From NCBI RefSeq assembly GCF_900106565.1, contig NZ_FNNJ01000010.1, forward strand, positions 1-64,000: DNA of 64,000 bases. Direction: 5' to 3'. Numbering within the stretch: the stretch's first letter is position 1; each line of letters opens with the position of its first letter. Shown here piece after piece: positions 8,754 to 17,955 of the stretch. The notes beneath the pieces are model-generated. The model ran no database searches, was not told the DNA's origin, and saw nothing but the letters and a program-made list of their open reading frames with translations. This DNA is from Lutibacter oricola. GTDB taxonomy: Bacteria; Bacteroidota; Bacteroidia; Flavobacteriales; Flavobacteriaceae. The position numbers were made by a program, and so were the translations under genes.

Positions 8754-10442
8754 ATGGAAAGAATTATAGTTATAGGAGGATTATCAGCAGGACCATCTGC
8801 AGCTGCAAAAGCAAGAAGAGAGAATGAAAATGCTGAAATTATACTATTTGAAAAAGGTGCTAACATTAGTTATGCAACTTGCGGAATGCCTTATGCAATA
8901 TCAGGAGTTATTGAAAATAGAGAAAAATTAATTGTTGTTAAACCAGAATTACTTCAAAATAGATTTAATGTAGATGTTAAGTTAAATGAAGAAGTTGTTA
9001 ATATCGATACGACTAATAAAGTTGTTTATTCTCAAAAGAAAGATTACAAGTATGATAAGTTAATTTTTGCAACAGGTGCAAAATCTGTTGTTCCGCCAAT
9101 TAAAAACATAAATTTAGCAACAAATTGGTCTACTTGTAGATCTATGGTAGATTTTGATAAAATAATGGCCGAAGGAATGGCCGAAACATCTAAGCATGTA
9201 ACAGTTATTGGTGCTGGATTAATTGGTATTGAAGTTGCAGAAAACTTAAAGGACGCTGGAAAGCAAGTTACTTTAATAGAAGGTGATAAGCAGGTTTTAA
9301 ATATGTGGCAACAAAAATTTGGAATTTTTGCTGAAACTATTTTAAAAAATGAAGGAATAGAAGTTTTAAACTCTAGTTTAGTTTCTGAATTCGAAATTAA
9401 TAATGAAGGTAGAATTAAAGCTGTTAAAATTAAAGGCGGTAAAACGGTAGCTACAGATTTTGTGGTTTTAAGCGTTGGAATTAAACCTAATACCGATTTA
9501 TTACTTAAAGAAGGAGCTGAGCATATTGGTAATGGAGCATTAAAAGTTAATAAATTAATGGAAACATCTATTAAAGATGTTTATGCAGCAGGAGACAATG
9601 TTTCAATAAAAAATATTCAAACAGGAGAATATGATTATTTTCCTTTAGGAACGCATTCAAACAAAGCTGGTAGAGCTGCAGGAGCAAATGCTGTTGGTAG
9701 AAATATAGAATTTAAAGGTGCTTATAAAACTGCAATTGTAAAGGTATTTGATTACACATTGGCAAGAACAGGTTTAAATCCAAAGGCTTTAGATAATTTA
9801 AATATTCCTTATAAAACTGTATTAACCGTTGCAGGTTCTACACCTGGATATTATCCAAATCCAAAAGATTTAATTACCGAAATATATTACAACGCAGAAA
9901 CTCAGGAAATTTTAGGAGCAGAGTTATTTGGAGAAGTAGGAGTAGATAAAAGAGTTGATGTATTAAGTACAGCTATTTATGCAAAATTAAAAATGGATGA
10001 TTTAGCTCAATTAGATTTAGCTTATGCACCACCATTTTCTCCAGCTAAAGATCCAATAGTTGTAACAAGTTATGCTACAGAAAACATATTAAACAGTAAT
10101 AGTAGTCAAATTTCTGTAGAAGAATTAGAAAGCTATTTAGAAAAAAATAATAAAGAGAACTATTTATTAATTGATGCAAGAACGGTTGTAGAGTTTGAAA
10201 AAGGTACTATTCCTGGTTCTTTAAATTATCCTTTAGATAGTTTGAGAAAGAATGTAGATGTTATAAAACAACAAAATAAGCCAGTAATTATATTTTGTCA
10301 AAAAGGATTAAGAGGTTATTTGGCAGAATTAATTTTACGCCATAATAATATTAACAATATTGTAAACGTTGCAGGAGGTTTTAAACTATGGCAAATGTAT
10401 AGCAGTAATATTGAAATGCCTAAAAAGGTAGAGTTAAGCTAA
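8754..10442 (+). CDS. CoA-disulfide reductase / persulfide reductase with C-terminal rhodanese domain
   Basis: FAD-dependent pyridine nucleotide-disulfide oxidoreductase of 562 residues. The N-terminal FAD fold begins G-G-L-S-A-G-P-S-A-A-A-K. The single active-site Cys lies in S-Y-A-T-C-G-M-P-Y near residue 43, as in CoA-disulfide reductases. A second dinucleotide fold, V-I-G-A-G-L-I-G-I-E-V-A-E, binds NAD(P)H. After the dimerisation domain comes a rhodanese domain (about 455-555) with active loop F-C-Q-K-G-L-R-G. This fusion is known from enzymes that reduce CoA-disulfide, CoA-persulfide or polysulfide. The ATG at 8754 is preferred over a TTG at 8733. An inverted repeat upstream may control it. 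Convergent with the kinase gene, 7 bp apart. Confidence 0.93.
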   Translation: MERIIVIGGLSAGPSAAAKARRENENAEIILFEKGANISYATCGMPYAISGVIENREKLIVVKPELLQNRFNVDVKLNEEVVNIDTTNKVVYSQKKDYKYDKLIFATGAKSVVPPIKNINLATNWSTCRSMVDFDKIMAEGMAETSKHVTVIGAGLIGIEVAENLKDAGKQVTLIEGDKQVLNMWQQKFGIFAETILKNEGIEVLNSSLVSEFEINNEGRIKAVKIKGGKTVATDFVVLSVGIKPNTDLLLKEGAEHIGNGALKVNKLMETSIKDVYAAGDNVSIKNIQTGEYDYFPLGTHSNKAGRAAGANAVGRNIEFKGAYKTAIVKVFDYTLARTGLNPKALDNLNIPYKTVLTVAGSTPGYYPNPKDLITEIYYNAETQEILGAELFGEVGVDKRVDVLSTAIYAKLKMDDLAQLDLAYAPPFSPAKDPIVVTSYATENILNSNSSQISVEELESYLEKNNKENYLLIDARTVVEFEKGTIPGSLNYPLDSLRKNVDVIKQQNKPVIIFCQKGLRGYLAELILRHNNINNIVNVAGGFKLWQMYSSNIEMPKKVELS

Positions 10443-10449
10443 TAATTAA

Positions 10450-11787
10450 TTAGTTTTTAGAATGATATAAAGGGATGGTAAAGAAAACTACTGTCCCTTT
10501 TCCTTTTTCACTTTCTATCCAAATTTTACCATTGTGCAGTTTTACAAACTCTTTGCATAAAAATAAACCCAAACCACTTCCTTTTTCATTATTTGTGCCA
10601 GGTTTAGATACATTTTGAGTAAAAATATTTAGTAGCACGCCTTTTTCTATTCCAATGCCATTATCTGAAACAGAAAATCTAATTTTATCCGTTTCTTGAA
10701 TAGCATTAACTTTAACAATTCCATTATTGTTTGAAAATTTAATACTATTTGTAATTAAATTTCTAATAATTATTTGAATTAAATTGGCATCTACAAAACC
10801 AGTAATTTCTTGATTAACATGGTTTACAATTATTATATTTTTTTGAAGTGCGGTAGCTTCTATACTTTCAATAACATCATTAATTATTGCTTTAATTTTA
10901 TGAGTTTTAAAGTTAGGCTGTATAGATTTTAATTGAGATTTGGACCAGTACAATAAATTATCTATCAATGTTAAAGTACCTTTAGAACTTTTATTAATAA
11001 TTTCAGAATATGAACGTTCTTTTTTAGTTAAATCTTTCGATTCCAGTAATAAATTTGAAAACCCAATTATACTATTAAAAGGGCTTCTTAAATCGTGTGA
11101 AATAATTGAAAAAAGCCTGTCTTTAGAATGATTAAGTTCTTCAATTCTACTATTTTTTCTTTTTAGAGTTTTTGAAATATGTATTACCTTTTCTTTAGCA
11201 AAAACTTGCTCCTTATAAATGAGGTAAACAATTGTGGTATTGAATAAAATTAGATAAGTAAATGAAACTGTTTTAATTAGAAATTCATCATTTTGTTGAA
11301 ATAAATCTATATTGCTAAAAAATAGATTCGGAACCAAATTAAACAGAATTTGAAATGCTACAATTTGTAGAAATGCAATTACAAAGTGTTTAATAATGCT
11401 CAAATCAAACAATGCAGCTACAACAGGATATATTGTTACAAGTAATAAAGGGTAGGACCAAGCAAATGTATTTGTAAATGGTGTAGAAAATAAAACGGCA
11501 GTAATAAAAACTTGAATTTGGAAATAGTAAATGCCTAATTTTTGTGTTCGAATTATTTTTTTGTCTTTTAATAATTTAAAAGAATAAAAACAAAAAGCAA
11601 TATTTAAAACCTCTAAAACAGTTGCGTATAATAAATTGTAATAAATAGCCAATATTAAACTAGAAAAAGCAAAAACAGCACAAGTAAATACAACACCAGT
11701 TGTTTGGCGATATTTTCTTTTCTTGTCAATACTCCAATTTGAGCTAACAAAATAGTTTAATTTTTTATGGTAAAACTCCCATAACAT
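10450..11787 (-). CDS. membrane sensor histidine kinase
   Basis: Sensor kinase of 445 residues with no receiver domain. The first 195 residues hold about five or six hydrophobic segments without a large extracytoplasmic loop, so the signal is likely sensed in or near the membrane. A short coiled linker follows. The HisKA motif S-I-I-S-H-D-L-R-S-P-F has the phosphoacceptor His at residue 231. The HATPase domain shows N-L-I-T-N-S-I-K-F-S (N box), D-N-G-I-G-I (G1) and G-S-G-L-G-L (G2). No response regulator gene is adjacent, so it is an orphan here. Ligand unknown. Confidence 0.93.
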   Translation of the reverse strand: MLWEFYHKKLNYFVSSNWSIDKKRKYRQTTGVVFTCAVFAFSSLILAIYYNLLYATVLEVLNIAFCFYSFKLLKDKKIIRTQKLGIYYFQIQVFITAVLFSTPFTNTFAWSYPLLLVTIYPVVAALFDLSIIKHFVIAFLQIVAFQILFNLVPNLFFSNIDLFQQNDEFLIKTVSFTYLILFNTTIVYLIYKEQVFAKEKVIHISKTLKRKNSRIEELNHSKDRLFSIISHDLRSPFNSIIGFSNLLLESKDLTKKERSYSEIINKSSKGTLTLIDNLLYWSKSQLKSIQPNFKTHKIKAIINDVIESIEATALQKNIIIVNHVNQEITGFVDANLIQIIIRNLITNSIKFSNNNGIVKVNAIQETDKIRFSVSDNGIGIEKGVLLNIFTQNVSKPGTNNEKGSGLGLFLCKEFVKLHNGKIWIESEKGKGTVVFFTIPLYHSKN

Positions 11788-11969
11788 AGGTAATAGTCTT
11801 AGGTAGAACTAATTAATTAATAAATGAATATTCGGCTATTGAATAAGTAAATTTAACTAAAATAAAGTTCTTGCCCTATTGTTTAACAAACTCTTATAGT
11901 TTTAAAAGTTTATAATTTAAAAAGGATTTTTAGTTATAAGAAAATTTAAAAAGGAATGGTTTTTCAACG

Positions 11970-12449
11970 TTATTTATCAGATTTTACAAATTTAATAGAG
12001 CTTGTGTTTACACAAAACCTTTTTCCTGTAGTATCTTTTGGGCCATCATCAAAAATATGACCTAAATGTCCATCACAAGCAGCACAAATAATTTCTGTTC
12101 TAATCATTCCGTGGCTAATATCTTTTACATAGTTTACGGTACCTTCAATAGCATCATCAAAAGAAGGCCATCCACAATGAGATTCAAATTTACTCCCAGA
12201 TTCAAACAATTGTAAATCACAAGCAGCACAATGGTAAGTACCTTTTTCAAAATGAGCTGTTAATCCTTCTTCACTTGGCCTATCGGTACCTTTTTGCCTT
12301 AAAACATAATACTCTTGAGGTGTTAATTCTTCTTTCCATTCTTGTTCTGTTTTAATAACTTTTTTAATCATTTTAGATTGTTTTTTTTGTGAAAATGCAA
12401 TGTTTGAAAATAAAATGCAAACAAGAAATACTTTACTAAAGTTGTTCAT
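11970..12449 (-). CDS. msrB: peptide-methionine (R)-S-oxide reductase, exported
   Basis: Repairs R-sulfoxides of methionine in proteins. From the ATG at 12449 the protein has 159 residues with an N-terminal signal peptide ending near A-F-S-Q, so it probably works in the periplasm. Two zinc-binding C-A-A-C pairs, the H-C-G-W-P-S-F-D motif and the catalytic Cys in R-F-C-V-N-T-S-S are all present. The start overlaps the end of the upstream hydrolase gene by 14 bp, which suggests translational coupling. An upstream in-frame start would remove the clean signal peptide and is not preferred. Confidence 0.95.
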   Translation of the reverse strand: MNNFSKVFLVCILFSNIAFSQKKQSKMIKKVIKTEQEWKEELTPQEYYVLRQKGTDRPSEEGLTAHFEKGTYHCAACDLQLFESGSKFESHCGWPSFDDAIEGTVNYVKDISHGMIRTEIICAACDGHLGHIFDDGPKDTTGKRFCVNTSSIKFVKSDK

Positions 12450-13329
12450 GATAATTATCTCTATTAATAAATTCAACTATTCGTTCTATAACAAAATCGT
12501 CTTTTAAAATACGGTTATGGCCTAAACCATTTGTAATTAAAATTTCACCTTGTTGTAAATTTTGACGAATATTATGAGCACAACTTACAGAAACTTCTTT
12601 GTCGTCGGTATCATGTATAATTAATGTGGGTACTTTTACTTCTTTTGCTGAAATACTAGCTGAGTAGGTATCAATATCTTTACCAAAATTTTTGAAAAAA
12701 TACTCTTTCATTTTAGTAATTATAATTGGCTTTAATTTTAATTTTTGAGTGAAATTAGTAATGATATCGGTAATAATATCACCAGATCCAATTGATATTA
12801 TTTTTTGTACGTTTAAATCTTTTTTTGCGGCATTTAAAACAGCCATTGCACCTAAGGAGTGTCCAATTGCAAATTCAAAAGGACCAAATTCTTTTTCTAA
12901 TTGTATAATCGAAGCCACAAATTCGGGCATCATAGTTGTTTTTCCACTAGAGTTTCCGTGTGCAGGAGCATCAAAACTAATGGTCATAAAATCATTTTCT
13001 ATTAATTTATCTGCAATTTTGTAAAGTTGTGTTCCTCTACCAGACCAACCATGTACTAATAAAATTTTTCTCTTAGAACTTCCATAGCTGTAGGTAGTAA
13101 TTTCTTTATTAAGTGAAGAAATTAAATGTTTAGAAATTTTTGAGCTTGTTTTCATTTTTAATTCTCGTTCAGGTGTTTTAAACCTAAAAGGAGTTTTAAA
13201 TAACCGAATTGCGTATAGTGTAGCCCAATTGTGACTTATAGCTTGTAATGTGTGTCCTATTATTATAAAAACCTTTGGTACTTGTATTCCATTGTTTATA
13301 GGTTTTTTCGAACTTTTGGCTGTACTCAT
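12436..13329 (-). CDS. alpha/beta hydrolase
   Basis: Serine hydrolase of 297 residues. The oxyanion segment V-H-G-W-S-G-R-G is followed by D-A-P-A-H-G-N-S-S-G. The nucleophile elbow is G-H-S-L-G-A-M-A, then I-H-D-T-D-D-K-E-V with an acidic triad residue and G-L-G-H-N-R with the His. The first 50 residues are a basic extension with some hydrophobic character. Substrate unknown. Its 3' end overlaps msrB, so the two genes form one transcription unit, possibly an envelope repair pair. Confidence 0.88.
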   Translation of the reverse strand: MSTAKSSKKPINNGIQVPKVFIIIGHTLQAISHNWATLYAIRLFKTPFRFKTPERELKMKTSSKISKHLISSLNKEITTYSYGSSKRKILLVHGWSGRGTQLYKIADKLIENDFMTISFDAPAHGNSSGKTTMMPEFVASIIQLEKEFGPFEFAIGHSLGAMAVLNAAKKDLNVQKIISIGSGDIITDIITNFTQKLKLKPIIITKMKEYFFKNFGKDIDTYSASISAKEVKVPTLIIHDTDDKEVSVSCAHNIRQNLQQGEILITNGLGHNRILKDDFVIERIVEFINRDNYHEQL

Positions 13330-13405
13330 TTAAAAATGTTTATTTTGCCCGTAAATATAGAATTTGTATTTTTATAAATAACCAACCCATTAAAAAAACT
13401 GAAAA

Positions 13406-14236
13406 ATGAAAAAAATTATAGCATTATCTCTACTTGTAATATTTATGGTAAGCTGTAGTACAGTGCCTATTACAGGAAGAAAAAGAATTAATTTAGTTAG
13501 TGATGCTCAAATATTGCCATCGAGTTTTGCGCAGTATAGTACCTTTTTAAAGGAAAATAAAATTTCTACAGATGCTAGAAAAACAAACGAAATTCAATCT
13601 GTTGGTATAAGAATTTCAAAAGCAGTAGATAAATTTATGAGAGCCAATAATATGGTTAGCGAAGCAAATAATTATAGATGGGAATTTAATTTAATTAATG
13701 ATAATACGGTAAATGCTTGGTGTATGCCAGGAGGTAAAGTTGTTTTTTACACAGGTATTTTACCAATTTGTGCAAATACTGATGGAATTGCAGCTGTTAT
13801 GGGGCACGAAGTAGCTCATGCATTTGCAAAACATGGTCAAGAACGTATGACATCTGCTTATGCTCAGCAATTAGGAGGTGTAGCTGTTGCAGTTGGAACA
13901 GCAAATAAAGATCCAAAAGCTAGAGAATTATGGAATATGGCTTACGGGGTAGGTTCTCAATTAGGTATGCTTGCATACAGTAGAACTCACGAAACTGAAG
14001 CAGATAAATTAGGAATGGTTTTTATGATTATGGCTGGTTACAAGCCAGAAGAAGCTGTTAATGTATGGATTAGAATGAGCCAAAGAGCAGACGCTTCAAA
14101 AGCACCACCAGAATTTTTAAGTACACACCCTTCAAATCAAACACGTATTAAAAATTTAAGAGCATTTTTACCTACAGCTATGGTATTAGCCAAAAAATAT
14201 AGCACGCAGCAATTACCTGCCAATTCAAAGCAGTAA
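13406..14236 (+). CDS. M48 family metalloprotease, lipoprotein
   Basis: Zinc metalloprotease of 276 residues of the YcaL/LoiP/BepA branch. A lipoprotein signal ends in F-M-V-S-C, so the enzyme is probably anchored in the outer membrane facing the periplasm. The zinc motif is M-G-H-E-V-A-H-A (HExxH), and the third ligand Glu lies in H-E-T-E-A-D-K-L-G. The end contains L-S-T-H-P-S-N-Q-T-R, typical of the family. There is no TPR extension. Homologues degrade misfolded envelope proteins. A terminator follows at 14261. Confidence 0.94.
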   Translation: MKKIIALSLLVIFMVSCSTVPITGRKRINLVSDAQILPSSFAQYSTFLKENKISTDARKTNEIQSVGIRISKAVDKFMRANNMVSEANNYRWEFNLINDNTVNAWCMPGGKVVFYTGILPICANTDGIAAVMGHEVAHAFAKHGQERMTSAYAQQLGGVAVAVGTANKDPKARELWNMAYGVGSQLGMLAYSRTHETEADKLGMVFMIMAGYKPEEAVNVWIRMSQRADASKAPPEFLSTHPSNQTRIKNLRAFLPTAMVLAKKYSTQQLPANSKQ

Positions 14237-14260
14237 TTGAATAAAAAATATAGTATATTG

Positions 14261-14290
14261 AACCGTTCTTTAAAAGAGAACGGTTTTTTT
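14261..14290 (+). terminator. terminator of the M48 protease gene
   Basis: AACCGTTCT (14261-14269) pairs with AGAACGGTT (14277-14285), followed by a T run. It lies inside the region that a TTG start at 14237 would make part of the next gene, which argues for that gene starting at ATG 14294. Confidence 0.88.
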
Positions 14291-14293
14291 ATT

Positions 14294-15604
14294 ATGTTAA
14301 AAAAAGGAGATAAAAAATTGATAAATGCTTGGGCATTTTACGATTGGGCAAATTCAGTATATTCATTAGTTATTAGCACAGCAGTTTTTCCTATTTATTA
14401 TAGTGGTTTAACAGAGGCATTTCAGAATGTTGAAGGTCAAATTACTTTTTTAGGTACACAATGGAATCCAACAACATTGTATAACTATACGTTGGCATTT
14501 TCTTTTTTAATTGTAGCATTTATTTCGCCTATTTTATCTGGAATTGCAGATTATACAGGAAACAAACTAAAATTTTTAAAATTTTTCTGCCTACTAGGTT
14601 CTATTTCTGTAGCAAGTTTATACTTTTTTGAAGGAAAAGATACACTATGGATAGGAATTTTAGCAACTATTTTTGCTAGTATTGGTTTTTGGGGAAGTAT
14701 TGTTTTTTACAATGCTTATTTACCCGAAGTTGCGCATCCTGAAGATCAGGATAAAGTAAGTGCTAAAGGATTTATGTTAGGCTATTTAGGATCAATTCTG
14801 TTATTAACAACTTGCTTGTTTGCTATAAATAATTTCGACTTGCTAGGTTTGGAAAGTAAAGCAATGGCATCTAGACTTACATTTGTAGTTGTAGGTGTTT
14901 GGTGGTTTGGCTTTGCACAAATTACCTATAGAAGATTACCAAATAATGTATACAATAAAAAACCAGCTAAGGATTTTATTTGGAAAGGATTTTACGAGTT
15001 AAAACTGGTTTTAAAAGAGTTAAAACAACATCCAGAATTAAAATTCTTTTTGAGTTCTTTTTTTATGTTTAGTGTTGGGGTGCAAACCATTATTTTAATG
15101 GCAGGTATTTTTGGGAGCAAAGAACTAGGTTTACCAACTTCAGATTTAATTTTAGTTATTATATTAGTTCAGTTTGTAGGTATTGCTGGAGCATTTTTGT
15201 TTTCAAGACTATCTAAAATAATTGGAAATATAAAAGCTTTAATGTTAACTATTATAATTTGGGGTGCAGTTTGTTTCATTGCTTTTATGTTAGATAAAAA
15301 GCAAGAGAATATTAATCTTTATTTTTATGGCCTTGGAGCATTAATAGGTTTGGTTATGGGGGCAATTCAATCATTATCACGATCTACATATTCTAAATTA
15401 TTACCAGATACTAAAGATCACGCAACATATTTTAGTTTTTATGATGTAACCGAAAAAATTGCAATTGTTATAGGTATGTTTGGATTTGGGTTATTAAATT
15501 CAATTTTTGGTTCAATGCAATATAGTGTATTGTTTTTGGCAGTTTTCTTTTTAATATCGGTTGTTTTGCTGAACTTTGTTGGAAAAACAAAGTATGTGCA
15601 ATAA
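14294..15604 (+). CDS. MFS transporter of the UMF1 family
   Basis: Major facilitator carrier of 436 residues with about 12 hydrophobic segments. The N-terminal W-A-F-Y-D-W-A-N-S-V-Y-S motif is typical of the UMF1 (Atg22-like) family, and G-A-I-Q-S-L-S-R-S-T-Y-S occurs late in the protein. Substrates are mostly unknown; the yeast relative exports amino acids from the vacuole. The ATG at 14294 is chosen because an upstream TTG reading would contain the terminator of the previous gene. Its stop overlaps the start of the L-2-hydroxyglutarate oxidase gene by 11 bp, so both are probably translated together. Confidence 0.9.
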   Translation: MLKKGDKKLINAWAFYDWANSVYSLVISTAVFPIYYSGLTEAFQNVEGQITFLGTQWNPTTLYNYTLAFSFLIVAFISPILSGIADYTGNKLKFLKFFCLLGSISVASLYFFEGKDTLWIGILATIFASIGFWGSIVFYNAYLPEVAHPEDQDKVSAKGFMLGYLGSILLLTTCLFAINNFDLLGLESKAMASRLTFVVVGVWWFGFAQITYRRLPNNVYNKKPAKDFIWKGFYELKLVLKELKQHPELKFFLSSFFMFSVGVQTIILMAGIFGSKELGLPTSDLILVIILVQFVGIAGAFLFSRLSKIIGNIKALMLTIIIWGAVCFIAFMLDKKQENINLYFYGLGALIGLVMGAIQSLSRSTYSKLLPDTKDHATYFSFYDVTEKIAIVIGMFGFGLLNSIFGSMQYSVLFLAVFFLISVVLLNFVGKTKYVQ

Positions 15605-16796
15605 ATATGATTTTATTATTGTGGGTGGTGGTGTAGTTGGTTTAGCTACAGCGTATAAATTACAACTTCAATTTCCTGCAAAGAGTATTGCCGTTTTAGA
15701 AAAAGAAAATAGTGTTGCCAAGCACCAAACTGGTAGAAACTCTGGTGTAATGCATTCTGGTATTTACTACAAGCCTGGATCATATAAAGCTAAAAATTGT
15801 AAAAACGGGCATACACAGTTAGTAAACTATTCAAAAAAAAATAATGTTACTCACGATGTTTGTGGTAAAATAATTGTTGCTACAAAAAATGAAGAACTTC
15901 CAATGTTGGAAAATATTTTTAACCGAGGAATTGAAAATAAAACAGCGGGTATTTGTTATTTGTCTTCAGAAGAATTAAACAAAAAAGAACCTTTTATTAA
16001 AGGAGTAAAAGCAATTTGGGTTCCAACAGCAGGTATTATAGATTATGTTGGGCTGTGTAAAGCTTTTGTAAAAAGTATTGTTGAAATTAATTCAAACAGT
16101 ACTTTTATTTCAAACTGTGAAGTATTAGAAGTAATTTCTAAAAAAAATAATTCTATTTTAAAAACTTCAACAAAAGATTTTATTGCTGAAAAGGTTGTTT
16201 TTTGTACCGGCTTGCAATCGGATAGAATTGCCGAAAAAGACGATTTAAAATTAGATGTTCATATTGTTGGTTTTCGAGGAGATTATTTTGAGTTAACTCC
16301 AGAAGCATCGTATAAAATTAAAAATCTTGTATATCCAGTTCCTGATCCAAAATTTCCATTTTTAGGAGTTCACTTTACAAGAATGGTTGATGGTAGTATT
16401 GAATGTGGGCCAAATGCTGTTTTTACATTTAAGCGTGAAGGCTATTACCGTACTAGCTTTAGTTTAAAGGATACTTTTGAAGCGTTAACATTTAGAGGTA
16501 CTTGGAAATTATTTGGTAAACATTGGCGCAAAGGAATTGATGAATATAAAAGAGCCTTTTCTAAGCGTTTGTTTGTAAAAGAACTTCAAAAATTAATGCC
16601 CTCAATAACTGTAAATGATATTCAACCTGCTAGGGCTGGAGTTAGAGCACAAGCTATTGATTTTGATGGTAATATGGTTGATGATTTTAAAATAATGAAA
16701 CACAACAATAATATTCATGTTATAAATGCTCCTTCTCCTGCGGCAACTGCTTGTTTGGCAATTGCAGATGAAATAGTTGAACATGTAATTAAATAA
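15594..16796 (+). CDS. lhgO: L-2-hydroxyglutarate oxidase
   Basis: FAD-dependent oxidoreductase that oxidises L-2-hydroxyglutarate to 2-oxoglutarate, passing electrons to the quinone pool in known homologues. It has 400 residues from the ATG at 15594. The dinucleotide fold reads I-I-V-G-G-G-V-V-G-L-A-T-A. H-Q-T-G-R-N-S-G-V-M-H-S-G-I-Y-Y, strongly conserved in LhgO/L2HGDH, follows. The end has the family P-A-R-A-G-V-R-A-Q and N-A-P-S-P-A-A-T-A segments. It overlaps the MFS gene by 11 bp and is followed 3 bp later by the yjbQ-type gene, forming a three-gene unit. Confidence 0.93.
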   Translation: MCNKYDFIIVGGGVVGLATAYKLQLQFPAKSIAVLEKENSVAKHQTGRNSGVMHSGIYYKPGSYKAKNCKNGHTQLVNYSKKNNVTHDVCGKIIVATKNEELPMLENIFNRGIENKTAGICYLSSEELNKKEPFIKGVKAIWVPTAGIIDYVGLCKAFVKSIVEINSNSTFISNCEVLEVISKKNNSILKTSTKDFIAEKVVFCTGLQSDRIAEKDDLKLDVHIVGFRGDYFELTPEASYKIKNLVYPVPDPKFPFLGVHFTRMVDGSIECGPNAVFTFKREGYYRTSFSLKDTFEALTFRGTWKLFGKHWRKGIDEYKRAFSKRLFVKELQKLMPSITVNDIQPARAGVRAQAIDFDGNMVDDFKIMKHNNNIHVINAPSPAATACLAIADEIVEHVIK

Positions 16797-16799
16797 TTT

Positions 16800-17222
16800 A
16801 TGAAATTTTTTCAAAAAGAAATTCAGTTGAAACCTGCTAAAAGAGGTTTTCATTTAATAACTAATGAAATTGAAAATTCAATTGCTGAATTAAATCAAAT
16901 TAAAACTGGTCAATTACAAGTTTTTATTAAGCATACTTCGGCTAGTTTAACTATTAATGAAAATGCAGATCCATCGGTACGTGTAGATTTTGAAAGTCAT
17001 ATTAATAAAATGGTTCCTGAAAATATGCCTTATTATATTCATACTTACGAAGGATCGGATGATATGCCAGCTCATATTAAAGCTTCATTATTAGGACCTT
17101 CTATTCAAATTCCAATAACAAATGGGCGTTTAAACTTAGGTACTTGGCAAGGAATTTATTTATGTGAACATAGAGATTTTGGAGGATCAAGAAAGTTGGT
17201 AATTACTGCTTTTGGAGTTTAG
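16800..17222 (+). CDS. YjbQ/UPF0047 family protein
   Basis: Small beta-rich protein of 140 residues that matches the YjbQ/UPF0047 family over its whole length. Signatures are K-H-T-S-A-S-L-T-I-N-E-N-A-D, H-T-Y-E-G-S-D-D-M-P-A-H-I-K and L-G-T-W-Q-G-I-Y-L-C-E-H-R-D. Some members show weak thiamine-phosphate synthase activity, but the physiological role is not settled. It is the last gene of the unit that starts with the MFS carrier. Confidence 0.92.
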   Translation: MKFFQKEIQLKPAKRGFHLITNEIENSIAELNQIKTGQLQVFIKHTSASLTINENADPSVRVDFESHINKMVPENMPYYIHTYEGSDDMPAHIKASLLGPSIQIPITNGRLNLGTWQGIYLCEHRDFGGSRKLVITAFGV

Positions 17223-17224
17223 TT

Positions 17225-17298
17225 ATTCCTTTTTAAGGTTATATTTGGGTTTATTCCTTTTTAAGGTTGTATTTAATTATATTCCATTTTAACGGAAT
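17225..17298 (+). promoter_or_regulatory. three 28-bp-spaced operator-like repeats upstream of satD
   Basis: ATTCCTTTTTAAGG occurs at 17225 and 17253, and a diverged copy, ATTCCATTTTAACGGAAT, at 17281. All start positions are exactly 28 bp apart. The first two sit in an 18-base identical unit. The third has 6-bp inverted arms (TATTCC/GGAATA, 17280-17299). The array ends three bases before the -33 TTTG of the satD promoter. Confidence 0.75.
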
Positions 17299-17301
17299 AA
17301 A

Positions 17302-17333
17302 TTTGTTTTCTAAGTCTTAAACTAATATATTTG
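17302..17333 (+). promoter_or_regulatory. satD promoter
   Basis: TTTG (17302-17305), 20 bases, then TATATTTG (17326-17333): a close match to the Bacteroidota TTTG-N19-TAnnTTTG promoter. The ATG lies 22 bases downstream of the -7 element. Confidence 0.75.
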
Positions 17334-17355
17334 AAGTATAAACAGATTTAAATAG

Positions 17356-17955
17356 ATGACTAGTATAATAACTGGAGACATAGTAAATTCAAAAAAGAAT
17401 GAACCAAGTATTTGGATGCCATTATTAAAACAGGTATTAAACTTGTATGGTTCTGAGCCTAAAGAATGGGAAATTTATAGAGGAGATAGTTTTCAGTTAG
17501 AAATTAAACCAGAAAAAGCTTTAGAAGCTTCAATTTTAATGAAAGCGACCATAAAAACTATTAAAGGTTTAGATGTTAGGTTGGCTATTGGAATTGGGAG
17601 TAAGACATATAGTTCAGAAAAAATTACAGTTTCTAATGGAACTGCTTTTGTAAATTCAGGTGAGTGTTTTGAAAGTTTAAAAAAAAGTACTTTGGCTTTT
17701 AAATCTGAAGATAAAAACTTAGATATTCAATTAAATTTATTGTTTGATTTAGCGCAGTTAACAATGAATAGTTGGACTCAGAAATCATCGGAAATTGTGA
17801 AAATGGTTATTGAAAATCCAAATTTAAATCAAAAAGAACTGGCTAAGATGTTGAATAAAACCCAAAGTGCCATTAGTAAGAATTTAAAAATTGCTGGTTA
17901 TGATGAAATTATACGAATGGAAAAATATTATAGAACTTTAATGGTTTCATTATGA
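17356..17955 (+). CDS. SatD family protein
   Basis: Protein of 199 residues of the SatD family, named from a streptococcal acid-tolerance operon. It starts I-I-T-G-D-I-V-N-S-K-K and contains W-E-I-Y-R-G-D-S-F-Q and L-A-I-G-I-G, all typical. The C-terminal 50 residues form a winged-helix-like segment: L-N-Q-K-E-L-A-K-M-L-N-K-T-Q-S-A-I-S-K reads as a helix-turn-helix. It therefore probably binds DNA, and the phased repeats before its own promoter are natural candidate targets. It overlaps the DUF3307 gene by 4 bp (ATGA). Molecular function otherwise unknown. Confidence 0.88.
   Translation: MTSIITGDIVNSKKNEPSIWMPLLKQVLNLYGSEPKEWEIYRGDSFQLEIKPEKALEASILMKATIKTIKGLDVRLAIGIGSKTYSSEKITVSNGTAFVNSGECFESLKKSTLAFKSEDKNLDIQLNLLFDLAQLTMNSWTQKSSEIVKMVIENPNLNQKELAKMLNKTQSAISKNLKIAGYDEIIRMEKYYRTLMVSL

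Noticed and set aside
14237-14293. TTG start for the UMF1 carrier directly after the M48 gene
   Set aside because: This stretch forms the terminator of the M48 gene, and the family N-terminus begins at ATG 14294.
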